Assembly: GCA_949740725.1 (NCBI GenBank)
Contig: CATJIO010000091.1
Coordinates: forward strand, 1-64,000
Length of the DNA: 64,000 nucleotides
Reading direction: 5' to 3'
Origin: an uncultured Lachnospiraceae bacterium
GTDB taxonomy: Bacteria > Bacillota > Clostridia > Lachnospirales > Lachnospiraceae
Position 1 is the first letter of the stretch. Each line of letters starts with the position of its first letter. The notes beneath the pieces are model-generated. The model was not told where the DNA came from. It made no database searches and worked only from the letters and a program-made list of their open reading frames with translations. Made by a program: the position numbers and the translations under genes. Below are positions 24,147 to 31,953 of the stretch, piece after piece.

Positions 24147-25842
24147 CCAACAAGAGTCCATAGACGTTTTGGTGATGGGGGCCGGACTGGCCGGGATTAC
24201 AGCCGCCATCTGGGCGGCCAGAAGTGGAGCGAGAGTCTGCCTGGCCAGCAGCGGCCCCATCTGCTCCGGATCTAGCTTTTATCCTGGCACATGGGGGTTG
24301 GGGCTGGTAGGGCCGGAGGGAAAAGAGGATGAGGCCGATCTTCAGGATACGATTTTAGCAGTGGGAGAAGGGATGGCGGATCCGGCGCTGGTTCAGACAT
24401 TAGTTTCTGGGATTTTCCGGGGGATTCAGGATCTGGAAGGGATGGGCGTTCAGTTAAAGAAAGCCTCCCATAAGGAGGAAAAGCAATTTATCCCCTGTTT
24501 TGACCACAAGGGGCGGGACTGGCACGGCATCATTAAAGAAAGTGCCCGGGAGGCCTTTTTGCAGGAGCTGGAGAAGCTGGAGGTCACGCAGCTTTCCTAT
24601 ACCACCGTTACAGATCTCTGGAGAGAAGGACATGGCTTCGTGGCGGGAACCGTGAGAAGGGGGGCAAAAGGATGGGAATTTTGCTCTTTGCATGCGAAGT
24701 CAGTGGTGATTGCCAGCGGAGGCCTGGGCGGATTATTTTCCCGGCGGCTGAATACAGACGATGCTACTGGCCTGGGCCAGTACCTGGCCCTAAAGACCGG
24801 GGCTTCTCTGGTGAATCTGGAGTTTATGCAGATTATGCCTGGATTCATCAAGCCAGCACCCAAGACGATTTATAATGAAAAGGTGTTTGTTTGGAGCTGT
24901 TTTGCGGATCGGCAGACTGGACGTCCTATATTTGACGACTGGAGTGAGGAGGAGGAGAGGGAGCGGATGGAAATTCGCTCCACACATGGCCCATTTACCT
25001 GCCGGTTGGGCTCTGGGCCAGTGGACATCCGGTTGTTTGAGCAGTGCCTTAAGGATAAGGGAGGGGTGCGCCTGACCTATAAAGAAGAGTTGCGAGACTC
25101 CCAGCCGGAATTTGTACAGACGTATTTCCAATGGCTTAAGGAGGAAAAAGGGCTGACCATTGACGATCCGGTGGACATAGGAATCTTCGCCCACGCCTCC
25201 AACGGGGGGATAGGGATCGATCCCCATGGCAGTTGCGGGATTCCGGGACTCTTCGCCTGTGGAGAATGCACAGGGGGAATGCATGGGGCAGACCGAATCG
25301 GCGGCTTATCCACAGCCAATGGCCTGGTATTTGGAAAGTTGGCCGGAATTGCTGCGGCCAGATACAGTAAGAACCTGGAAAAAACACAAAAAGAGCAGGA
25401 TGAGGAGAAAGAGACCAAAACTTGGGGTAGGAGCCGGATACCGAATGCGTCCCAGCTGTTGGAGCAGCTGCGGCAGGTGAACTACCAGTATGGAATGGTG
25501 GCACGCAGGGAGGAAGGACTTCAATCTGCATTAAAACAGGTGGAAAGGCTAAAGAAAACTGTAGAGAAAACAAAGGAGTGGTTTCCGAGTCAAGAAGCAT
25601 TTTTGAAAGAGGAGAAAAGGGCGGCAGCAGAGTACAGTGATTCCCGAATATTAGAAGGAGCGCTTGCGCTGTCCGAGGGAATGCTTCGGGCAATGGAGCT
25701 TCGAAAGGAAAGCCGAGGTTCCCATTACCGGGCCGATTACCCTGGAAAGGCGGAAGACGGCAATTATGTGATTATCATTTCGGAAGACCATGGAAACCTA
25801 AAGATTGGGTATAGAGGAAAGTCAACAACGAAACGTGAATAA
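24139..25842 (+). CDS. FAD-dependent oxidoreductase of the fumarate reductase/L-aspartate oxidase superfamily, substrate unknown
   Basis: A 567-residue soluble flavoprotein. The N-terminal FAD-binding motif is VLVMGAGLAGITAAI (GxGxxG near 14-19). A mid-protein SVVIASGGLGGLFSR contacts FAD, with the second FAD segment at GLFACGECTGGMHGADRIGG then GLSTANGLVFGKLAG. The capping region contains RSTHGPFTCRLG, unlike standard fumarate reductases. The last 130 residues are helical. No signal peptide or FMN domain is seen. The start overlaps the ATPase gene by 8 nt (GTG 24130 is an alternative), so it is made with the importer. Its place between importer and nanA suggests it oxidises or reduces the imported sugar or a derivative. 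I cannot name the substrate. Confidence 0.78.
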   Translation: MDNQQESIDVLVMGAGLAGITAAIWAARSGARVCLASSGPICSGSSFYPGTWGLGLVGPEGKEDEADLQDTILAVGEGMADPALVQTLVSGIFRGIQDLEGMGVQLKKASHKEEKQFIPCFDHKGRDWHGIIKESAREAFLQELEKLEVTQLSYTTVTDLWREGHGFVAGTVRRGAKGWEFCSLHAKSVVIASGGLGGLFSRRLNTDDATGLGQYLALKTGASLVNLEFMQIMPGFIKPAPKTIYNEKVFVWSCFADRQTGRPIFDDWSEEEERERMEIRSTHGPFTCRLGSGPVDIRLFEQCLKDKGGVRLTYKEELRDSQPEFVQTYFQWLKEEKGLTIDDPVDIGIFAHASNGGIGIDPHGSCGIPGLFACGECTGGMHGADRIGGLSTANGLVFGKLAGIAAARYSKNLEKTQKEQDEEKETKTWGRSRIPNASQLLEQLRQVNYQYGMVARREEGLQSALKQVERLKKTVEKTKEWFPSQEAFLKEEKRAAAEYSDSRILEGALALSEGMLRAMELRKESRGSHYRADYPGKAEDGNYVIIISEDHGNLKIGYRGKSTTKRE

Positions 25843-25875
25843 TAGCTGTGAGAGCAGCGGAAAAGGTGGTTTATT

Positions 25876-26793
25876 ATGAGAGATATGACAAAGTATCAAG
25901 GGATTATCCCGGCATTTTATGCCTGCTATGACGAAAACGGAGCGGTAAGCACAGAACGTACAAAGATGTTAACCCGTCGCTTAATTCAGAAGGGAGTAAA
26001 GGGCGTATACGTGGGCGGATCCTCTGGAGAATGCATTTATCAGAGCGTGCAGGAGCGGAAAGCGATTTTGGAGGCAGTGATGGAGGCTGCAGAGGGAAAG
26101 CTGACGGTAATTGCCCACGTAGCCTGTAATAATACAAAGGACAGCTGTGAGCTTGCAGCTCATGCAGAGAGCTTGGGTGTTGATGCCATTGCCTCGATTC
26201 CTCCGATCTATTTTCATTTACCAGAGCATGCGATTGCTCAGTACTGGAATGATATCTCCGACGCGGCGCCGAATACGGATTTTGTGATTTATAATATTCC
26301 TCAGCTGGCAGGAGTAGCCCTCACTATGCCACTGTTTAAAGAAATGCTAAAAAATCCTCGGGTAGCGGCAGTGAAAAACAGTTCCATGCCGGTTCAGGAT
26401 ATTCAGATGTTCAAGATGGAAGGCGGCGACGGCTTTGTCGTATTTAACGGGCCAGACGAGCAGCTGGTTTCTGGTCTGGCCATGGGCGCAGACGGAGGCA
26501 TCGGCGGAACTTATGGGGTAATGCCGGAATTATATGTAAAAATGTTTGCGCTGTGTCAGGCTGGTGATTACGCCGGGGCAAGAGCTATCCAGTATGTTGC
26601 AGATGAGATCATCTACGCAATGTGCGCTTGTAAAGGAAACCTTTATGCAGTAATGAAAGAAATCATAAAGCAGCGGGAAGGGTTGGACATCGGAACCGTT
26701 CGGAAGCCATTGCCTGGACTGGCTCCAGAGGATGCAGATCAGGTGAAGAAATGTGCGGCCATGATTGATGAGGCAATCAAGAAGTATTGCTGA
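25876..26793 (+). CDS. nanA: N-acetylneuraminate lyase (DapA/NanA family)
   Basis: A 305-residue class I aldolase with a TIM barrel. It has YVGGSSGECIYQSVQER (the GGS-S/T-GE motif of NanA), VIYNIP with Tyr139, AAVKNSS with the Schiff-base Lys167, and MGADGGIGGTYGVMPE. These match E. coli NanA (Tyr137, Lys165) better than dihydrodipicolinate synthase. It splits N-acetylneuraminate into ManNAc and pyruvate, giving the substrate for the upstream NanK and NanE. It ends the importer operon, and a hairpin terminator follows. Confidence 0.87.
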   Translation: MRDMTKYQGIIPAFYACYDENGAVSTERTKMLTRRLIQKGVKGVYVGGSSGECIYQSVQERKAILEAVMEAAEGKLTVIAHVACNNTKDSCELAAHAESLGVDAIASIPPIYFHLPEHAIAQYWNDISDAAPNTDFVIYNIPQLAGVALTMPLFKEMLKNPRVAAVKNSSMPVQDIQMFKMEGGDGFVVFNGPDEQLVSGLAMGADGGIGGTYGVMPELYVKMFALCQAGDYAGARAIQYVADEIIYAMCACKGNLYAVMKEIIKQREGLDIGTVRKPLPGLAPEDADQVKKCAAMIDEAIKKYC

Positions 26794-26899
26794 TGAAAGG
26801 CACGGCGAACGAAGAGGCAAAATAAAAAGAAAGCCGGGAAAAATCTTACCCAGGGAATGACCATGGGAGCGGTGAAGGGATAAAAAAGAATAAAAATAG

Positions 26900-26940
26900 A
26901 AAGGCTGCAGCCCCTGATTTTGGAGCTTGCAGCCTTTTGT
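26900..26940. terminator. Bidirectional terminator between nanA and the ketopantoate-reductase-like gene
   Basis: AAAGGCTGCA (26900-26909) pairs perfectly with TGCAGCCTTT (26928-26937), followed by TTTT. The A-rich left flank gives a U-tract on the minus strand, so both convergent genes can use it. Confidence 0.82.
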
Positions 26941-26948
26941 ATTGTATT

Positions 26949-27857
26949 TTACCGCTCTTCCATGGCGTGAACCAGCTCTACGATCAACTCGTGTGTAGGA
27001 GCAGGGACGCCGCATTTTTTGGAGGCCCGAACCACTGAACCGCTGATGGTATTGACTTCTGTCTTTCGACCTGCCTTCAAGTCTGCGCAGATAGAAGTGA
27101 TGCCCTCTGGAGTATTGACGGAGGTCAGACGCACCTTTTCAGTGATTTTCTCCTCGTCTGCGGTCAGACCTAGTCCGTGAGCCACAGCTACAGCTTCGTG
27201 GATCAGCTGTCTGGTGATATTCCATGCGTGCTCATTGCCTGCGATAAAGCCCATGGGAACCTGCAGCACTCCGGTTACCGCACTTAAGGATACATTGGTA
27301 AACAGTTTATCCCAGATCAGCTGCTGAATATTCTCATGGATGTTTCCCTGAAAACCACAGGAGTCCAGGATTTCCTTTAATTTAGGAAGGAAGCCGTCAG
27401 TGTCTTTGGTCAACATACCGATATTGGTATTCCCCACGCCTCCCCGGCGAACATGTCCGGGGGCAAGGACTACGCCATTGTCCTCTGTAGTGCCGATGAT
27501 CACATGGTTCTCGGGCACAAATTCACCTAAAATATCCTCATGGCCAGAACCATTCTGCAAAGTCATCAAGTAGGTATTGGGGCCGATAATGCCTTTGTTC
27601 CCATTTAATGCAGCGCGGGAAAAGAGGGATTTCACAAAAAGGATGATTAAATCAACGGGCTCGATTCCCTCGGTGGAGGTCACTGCATTTGGATGGTAAA
27701 CCGTATCCTGGCCATTTTCCTGAATGATCAGGCCGTTTTGGCTTATCTGGTCAATGATGGATTGGTTGGTATCAATCATGTATACGTCATTATACAGGGA
27801 TAAATGTCCGCCGTAAATCGAGCCCATGGCACCGGCGCCGATAACAGCAATTCTCAT
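26949..27857 (-). CDS. 2-dehydropantoate 2-reductase (ApbA/PanE) family protein
   Basis: A 302-residue NADP-dependent reductase. The N-terminal Rossmann motif is IAVIGAGAMGSIYGG (residues 3-17). The conserved catalytic Lys region is IWDKLFTNVSLSAVTGV, and the C-terminal helical domain contains SVNTPEGITSICADLKAGRKTEVNTI. True PanE makes pantoate for coenzyme A. In a catabolic cluster next to a cyclase-family gene, paralogues often reduce other 2-keto acids, so pantothenate synthesis is not certain. AGGAGGAACA precedes the ATG. It follows the cyclase gene in the same direction with a 62-nt gap that contains a copy of the TGTCAGCAC motif. Confidence 0.8.
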   Translation of the reverse strand: MRIAVIGAGAMGSIYGGHLSLYNDVYMIDTNQSIIDQISQNGLIIQENGQDTVYHPNAVTSTEGIEPVDLIILFVKSLFSRAALNGNKGIIGPNTYLMTLQNGSGHEDILGEFVPENHVIIGTTEDNGVVLAPGHVRRGGVGNTNIGMLTKDTDGFLPKLKEILDSCGFQGNIHENIQQLIWDKLFTNVSLSAVTGVLQVPMGFIAGNEHAWNITRQLIHEAVAVAHGLGLTADEEKITEKVRLTSVNTPEGITSICADLKAGRKTEVNTISGSVVRASKKCGVPAPTHELIVELVHAMEER

Positions 27858-27897
27858 AGATTGTTCCTCCTTTTGGTAGCGCTAGCGTACTTTCTGG

Positions 27898-27920
27898 CAA
27901 GTGTGCTGACACGTTTACAT
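27898..27920 (-). repeat. TGTCAGCAC motif, copy 1 (minus strand)
   Basis: On the minus strand, just after the cyclase stop codon, the sequence reads GTAAACGTGTCAGCACACTT (core 27903-27912). Copies with the same core and spaced AA-GT-AA bases occur at 29561-29593 and 48096-48128. Confidence 0.55.
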
Positions 27921-28606
27921 TATGAAAATTCAGCTAATCCCTCAATGGCATACGCGCGGATCGGGCAGGAATCCAGTCCCTTAATAGGAAGGGGAGAGTA
28001 GGACATGAAGAAAACATCAGTTGTCAATTCTTCCAGGTTCCGTAATACTTCCAGGAAAACAATATTTTCTGCCATTAATATATCGTGGAATGGCTTTACA
28101 TCTTCATTGCTGCTTTCGATGGAGACACCATCGCCAAAGCCTACGCATTTTACCTTATGATCCCGGAACCACTCAGCGCTTTCTTTTCCTACCAGGAGAC
28201 GCTTGTCTGCCTCTGTGTTGGTCATAGGGGTGAAGGGAGGGATTTTGTAGGAGGAGTCGATAATTACGATATCGCCTTCCTGAAGCTTTCCAGCGGTAGC
28301 CCGGTCTAAGTCTGCGGCAGTGATATGGGCGCGGGGAGCTACCGTATCTTTGAAGTCAACATAGATGGCTCTTCCTAAAAAAGTGGTGAGAGGCAGATCA
28401 GCCACGCTGGGCCAGTTGTCATCGTGATGGTAGGGGCATTCGCAGTGGGTTCCCAGATGGCTGGTCAAATCCATAATGGTGTGGAAATCCGGAATAGGGC
28501 CGCCGGTGTTGAATCTGGTTAATCCGCAACGTCTGGTCTCGGTGGCTGGGTCTAAAACCTTGGTTAAATCAACAACTCTTAATTTTCCTAACTGAAATAC
28601 GCTCAT
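27920..28606 (-). CDS. Cyclase-family metal-dependent hydrolase (kynurenine-formamidase fold)
   Basis: A 228-residue member of the cyclase family (Pfam Cyclase), which includes kynurenine formamidase, isatin hydrolase and polyketide-cyclase-like proteins. The metal motif reads SHLGTHCECPYHH (about 49-61), where the usual HxGTHxDxPxH has Glu in place of Asp. GDIVIIDSSY and FGDGVSIES are further conserved segments. The reaction is probably hydrolysis of an amide, lactam or lactone. Its promoter overlaps a palindromic operator next to the divergent GntR gene. AAGGAGGA precedes the ATG. Confidence 0.82.
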   Translation of the reverse strand: MSVFQLGKLRVVDLTKVLDPATETRRCGLTRFNTGGPIPDFHTIMDLTSHLGTHCECPYHHDDNWPSVADLPLTTFLGRAIYVDFKDTVAPRAHITAADLDRATAGKLQEGDIVIIDSSYKIPPFTPMTNTEADKRLLVGKESAEWFRDHKVKCVGFGDGVSIESSNEDVKPFHDILMAENIVFLEVLRNLEELTTDVFFMSYSPLPIKGLDSCPIRAYAIEGLAEFS

Positions 28607-28641
28607 GAGAAATTCCTCCTTAAAAATTTTTTATTAATCCT

Positions 28642-28670
28642 ATTATACAGTATACCGGTATACCGGTCAA
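28642..28670 (-). promoter_or_regulatory. Cyclase-gene promoter with GntR-type operator in its spacer
   Basis: Read on the minus strand: TTGACC, exactly 17 nt, TATAAT. The spacer consists almost wholly of the palindrome ACCGGTATACCGGT (28654-28667) and its extension GTATAC. A regulator bound there would cover the promoter. The divergent GntR/FCD protein is the obvious candidate (inference). Confidence 0.8.
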
Positions 28671-28681
28671 GGACTTTTTTG

Positions 28682-28710
28682 TTGACGAAGAAGAAAATTT
28701 ACGTTATGAT
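28682..28710 (+). promoter_or_regulatory. Promoter of divergent GntR gene
   Basis: TTGACG (28682-28687), 17 nt, TATGAT (28705-28710). It lies only 12 nt from the cyclase promoter, so one bound dimer could affect both. Confidence 0.7.
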
Positions 28711-28764
28711 TAAGAAAAGGAAAAAACAGTAATTGCTCGGTGTATTGTTGAGAAAGGGGGAGCC

Positions 28765-29463
28765 ATGGAAAGCAGGAGCCCATTACAAATACAGGCGTAT
28801 GATTACCTGAAAAAAATGATTTTATCCGGGAAGCTGGAACCGGATGTTTTGTATTCAGAAACCAGGATGTCAGCGGAGCTTGGTATTTCCAGGACTCCCA
28901 TGCGAGAAGCGCTTCGGTGTTTAAGCCAGGACGGATATATTATCGTGGTTCCCAGCAAGGGGTTTATGTTGCGAAGCCTGAATGAACAGGATATGGAAGA
29001 GTCTATTCAGATTCGCTGCGCAATAGAGGGATTTTGTGTGCAGGTGATCGCGGCGGAGGCGGATACAAAAAAGGGAAGGAAACTTTTGGGAGAACTAGAG
29101 AAGCTATTAGAAAAACAGGAAAAGCTTCTTTTGTCTGGCAAACAGTCCGGAGAGGAAGCAAGCGGACACAGTAGGTGGAGCGACGCCACGCTGGAGGCGT
29201 TTATGGAATATGATCATCAGTTCCATCGGTCATTGATTGACTATGTGGGGAACCGGGAATTTAAAAAGACCTTCCAGAGGCTGATGTATCTTATCCATTT
29301 GACCACGGCCAAGGCGCTGTCAATTCCGGGGAGGACAGAGGACACCATGAAAGAGCATAAACTTTTTTACACCTATCTGAAGGATGGGGATGGAGACAAC
29401 GCCTATAAGCTGATGATGGTGCACCTGATGATGCCGTTGGCGATGCATTTGACAAAGAAGTAA
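28765..29463 (+). CDS. GntR-family regulator, FadR/FCD subfamily
   Basis: A 232-residue regulator. The N-terminal winged helix (about 5-70) has SPLQIQAYDYLKKMILSGKL, SETRMSAELGISRTPMREAL and a wing ending FMLRSL. The C-terminal all-helical FCD ligand domain (about 80-225) carries the metal-ligand pattern D-x3-H (YDHQFHRSL) and later His residues. FCD domains bind organic acids. It is divergent from the cyclase gene, with a palindrome between them. The start ATG follows AAAGGGGG. Confidence 0.87.
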   Translation: MESRSPLQIQAYDYLKKMILSGKLEPDVLYSETRMSAELGISRTPMREALRCLSQDGYIIVVPSKGFMLRSLNEQDMEESIQIRCAIEGFCVQVIAAEADTKKGRKLLGELEKLLEKQEKLLLSGKQSGEEASGHSRWSDATLEAFMEYDHQFHRSLIDYVGNREFKKTFQRLMYLIHLTTAKALSIPGRTEDTMKEHKLFYTYLKDGDGDNAYKLMMVHLMMPLAMHLTKK

Positions 29464-29481
29464 AGGACGAATATATTGTCT

Positions 29482-29551
29482 GAATGTCCATCTGTTGCGT
29501 TGTTGCCGGTCAACGATGCCACCGCATCGCCTCCGTGCAGGCTGAACATTC
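29482..29551 (+). other. Candidate multi-branched structured RNA in 3' region of GntR gene
   Basis: An outer stem pairs GAATGT (29482-29487) with ACATTC (29546-29551). Inside it, CGTTG pairs with CAACG (29498-29502 and 29511-29515), and GATGC pairs with GCATC (29515-29519 and 29524-29528) around a CACC loop. The fold was drawn by eye. No known riboswitch class is recognised. Confidence 0.35.
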
Positions 29552-29560
29552 GTTTTGCGT

Positions 29561-29593
29561 CATTTGGCTAATAGTAAATATGTCAGCACACTA
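29561..29593 (+). repeat. 33-nt TGTCAGCAC repeat, copy 2
   Basis: It begins CATTTGGC and ends TGTCAGCACACTA. It aligns without gaps to 48096-48128 at about 26 of 33 positions. It lies between a gene end and a terminator hairpin. Confidence 0.6.
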
Positions 29594-29606
29594 AGGGTAT
29601 CCTGAG

Positions 29607-29640
29607 GGGCAGAACACAAGAAAAGCGTTCTGCCCTTTGT
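29607..29640 (+). terminator. Rho-independent terminator after GntR gene
   Basis: GGGCAGAAC (29607-29615) pairs perfectly with GTTCTGCCC (29627-29635), followed by TTTGTCTT. Confidence 0.8.
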
Positions 29641-29668
29641 CTTGCCCTCTACTGCTTGTGGGAAAAGA

Positions 29669-30520
29669 TTAGCGGAAAAAGGAAAGAGGAGTTATTTTCT
29701 TTTTGGAGCTATCCTTTCTCCAACTGCGGCTTCCTTCTAATAGAAAGGTATACATTTGTTCCATTGCTTCCGGCTGGATCCATTCCAGCGTATCACGGTA
29801 ACCGCCATGCATAGTGGTTGAAACTTCCATCTGTCCCATGATCAGATCAAACTCCGGCGGTCTTCCGAGGAATCCTTCCCCGTAGGAAGCCAGGGTGTTT
29901 AGAAACTGGATATCCCAGCGAGGAACCATAGCCATGCTGAGAACGGGGATGCGCATTCTAGCAAAGGATGTTTCATCGCTCTCAGGTAAATACTTTACAA
30001 TGTGTCCCCCATGGGCTTCTAACATTGATTTATTACAAAAGCTTCGGAATACCGTCTTTTTTTCGTGGCCCTTACCGCAGATGACCAGACTGTCACCGTA
30101 ACCGCATACGTCCAGATTAATTACTCCAGCCAGGCTCTGACGCTCTAATGTGCTGGCAAAGAGGCGACTTCCGGAATTCCCCTGTTCCTCTCCGTCGAAA
30201 AAGGCAAATCCAACAGGGATATTTTCCTGGCGGAGAGTTTTGGCAAGCTGGATTAAAATGCAGAGGGCCGCCCCGTTGTCATTGGCTCCCATGCTTCCTG
30301 GAACTGCATCGTAGTGAGCGCAGAAGAGGAGGCTGGGGGTCTCAGAAAGGGGATTGATCAGATAGTTTACTGTCCCGTGAGGACGTTTAGGGGAGGGCTC
30401 TTCCTCCTGGACAGTATAGTCAAGCCCTTCGTGATCAAGAACCTGGGCCAAAGCCTGGCGCCGCATATGGGCATCCTTTTGACAAATAGCAGCAAGGTGA
30501 TGGTGGATTATTTTGGCCAT
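29669..30520 (-). CDS. M28-family zinc aminopeptidase-like protein
   Basis: A 283-residue co-catalytic zinc peptidase of the M28 type. The first metal ligands are in FCAHYDAVPGSMGANDNGAA (His and bridging Asp). The general-base and ligand pair is FFDGEEQGNSGSR. A later Asp in NLDVCGYGD and a His near TTMHGG complete the site. There is no signal peptide, so it would be cytoplasmic and may act on dipeptides or amidated small molecules. It is last in the minus-strand operon (GntR, SDR, YhcH, M28), 4 nt after the YhcH gene. Its own ribosome site is poor, which suggests coupled translation. Confidence 0.8.
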   Translation of the reverse strand: MAKIIHHHLAAICQKDAHMRRQALAQVLDHEGLDYTVQEEEPSPKRPHGTVNYLINPLSETPSLLFCAHYDAVPGSMGANDNGAALCILIQLAKTLRQENIPVGFAFFDGEEQGNSGSRLFASTLERQSLAGVINLDVCGYGDSLVICGKGHEKKTVFRSFCNKSMLEAHGGHIVKYLPESDETSFARMRIPVLSMAMVPRWDIQFLNTLASYGEGFLGRPPEFDLIMGQMEVSTTMHGGYRDTLEWIQPEAMEQMYTFLLEGSRSWRKDSSKKKITPLSFFR

Positions 30521-30524
30521 AGTT

Positions 30525-31040
30525 TTAATTGAGCTGTCCGTCTAAGCAGGCAGCCAAAGGCACTTTTACAACAATTTTGCGGATGGAAGCGGGGGATGGG
30601 CCAGACTGAATCGCTGGAATGTGCACATCCCACGGAAAATATACCGCATAGGTTCCTACCGTCATTCGGATGGTTCCCTCAGGAGCGGCTGGATTATTCG
30701 TATAAAATAAAATATCTCTGGGAGTGTCCAGGAGATCCTCTTCCACCTCATTGCTGCCGTCGTCGCTGTAATATCCCGCATTTTCCGGACCGCCTGCAGC
30801 GAGAAACTGGACGTCAATGTTCGTTCGATGTATTTCCGGGCGGAGCGTTTCTCTAGGGGCAGTGGTTAAGTCCAAAACTTGTAAAATCATGGGGACGCCA
30901 TCCAGCTCAAGATCAAATTTCCCGGGCTCATGGGCAGCGAGATCCGTTTCTTTGAGAAAACGGATTGCGCTCTGCAGTGCCTTGGGCAGGACAGCAATCT
31001 GCTGTTGGAACATAGGGGTGGTAACATTTCCGTAAAACAT
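30525..31040 (-). CDS. YhcH/YjgK/YiaL-family protein (sugar anomerase or isomerase type)
   Basis: A 171-residue cupin-like protein of the YhcH/YjgK/YiaL (DUF386) family. Features are MFYGNV at the start, HRTNIDVQFLAAGGPENAGY (the family H-x-D-Q/V region), and YAVYFPWDVHIPAIQSG with the metal His. E. coli YhcH (NanQ) speeds sialic acid anomer conversion, and YiaL sits in a diketogulonate operon. ATG 31040 is chosen because AAGGAGGT lies 10 nt upstream; the frame extends to 31079. A second, divergent paralogue is at 39635. Confidence 0.85.
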   Translation of the reverse strand: MFYGNVTTPMFQQQIAVLPKALQSAIRFLKETDLAAHEPGKFDLELDGVPMILQVLDLTTAPRETLRPEIHRTNIDVQFLAAGGPENAGYYSDDGSNEVEEDLLDTPRDILFYTNNPAAPEGTIRMTVGTYAVYFPWDVHIPAIQSGPSPASIRKIVVKVPLAACLDGQLN

Positions 31041-31094
31041 AAGTGGTAATACCTCCTTTATCATGGTTATCAATATCAAAATACGGCTACCTGG

Positions 31095-31874
31095 CTACTG
31101 CATAGCCGTCAGCCCTCCATCCACGCACAGGATCTGGCCACTGACAAATCCGGCGGCATCACTGCACAGATAAAGGGCGGCCGCTGCGATGTCTTCCTCC
31201 TTACCGATGCGGCCTAGAGGAATCCTGTCGGTAAGCTTTTGATAGAATACCGGATCGTCCAGTTGGAAGGAATTGATGGGGGTGCGAACGAAGGTGGGGG
31301 CAATAGCATTGCAGGTAATGTGGTATTTGCCCCATTCGCAGGCCAGCTGCTTTGTGTACATATTCACCGCGCCTTTGCTGGCGCAGTAGGCGATGTAATT
31401 TTCCGTAGTACCGATGAGACTTTTCACCGAGGATAGATTCAGGATGCGTCCATACTTCTTTGGGATGAGAAAACGCTTTCCCACCTCACGGGTAACGGTA
31501 TGGAGCCCGTTTAGATTTAAATCCATCACCTGGGAAAAGGTAGCGTCATCATAGTCCTCTGCGTGGATCAGCCGGTTGATGCCGGCACTGTTCACAAGGA
31601 TGTCCAAGGTGCCGAAAGAGTCATCAATGGCGTCCAGCATATCCGATACTTTTTGAGGCTCTGTGATATTGCATGCCAGGGAGAGGAAGGGGCGGTTCAG
31701 AGACTTGGCCAGCTTTTCCAGCTCCTTTGCCTTTTCCGGGTGGCCGCCACATACGGCTACAGCCGCGCCGTTTTGAAGGAAAACTTTGGCGATAGCGCTT
31801 CCCAGTCCCCCGGTACCTCCGGTAATTAAAGCGTATTTTCCTCCTAATGTAAAAGGATTTCGGTGGTTAATCAT
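31095..31874 (-). CDS. Short-chain dehydrogenase/reductase, gluconate 5-dehydrogenase-like
   Basis: A 259-residue classical SDR. The cofactor motif is ALITGGTGGLGSAIA (TGxxxGxG, about 17-31), NSAG follows near 95, and the catalytic set is the Ser in LNLSSVKSL and YxxxK in YCASKGA. The C-terminal GFVSGQILCVDGG is typical. The closest groups are gluconate 5-dehydrogenase and 2-deoxygluconate 3-dehydrogenase, which oxidise or reduce sugar acids. This fits the YiaK/YiaL genes in the divergent arm. ATG 31874 follows AAGGAG; the longer open frame lacks a site. Confidence 0.87.
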   Translation of the reverse strand: MINHRNPFTLGGKYALITGGTGGLGSAIAKVFLQNGAAVAVCGGHPEKAKELEKLAKSLNRPFLSLACNITEPQKVSDMLDAIDDSFGTLDILVNSAGINRLIHAEDYDDATFSQVMDLNLNGLHTVTREVGKRFLIPKKYGRILNLSSVKSLIGTTENYIAYCASKGAVNMYTKQLACEWGKYHITCNAIAPTFVRTPINSFQLDDPVFYQKLTDRIPLGRIGKEEDIAAAALYLCSDAAGFVSGQILCVDGGLTAMQ

Positions 31875-31953
31875 AAATAACAGCTCCTTATCTTTAATGG
31901 ATGGGCAGGCAGTTTGTGAGAACACTTCATCAGCCTGCAGTTTAGACCGGCAA

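Noticed and set aside
25876..26793. Dihydrodipicolinate synthase as the identity of the DapA-family gene
   Set aside because: GGSSGE, YNIP and the GADGGIG-TY block follow NanA, and the neighbours are sialic acid genes rather than lysine genes.
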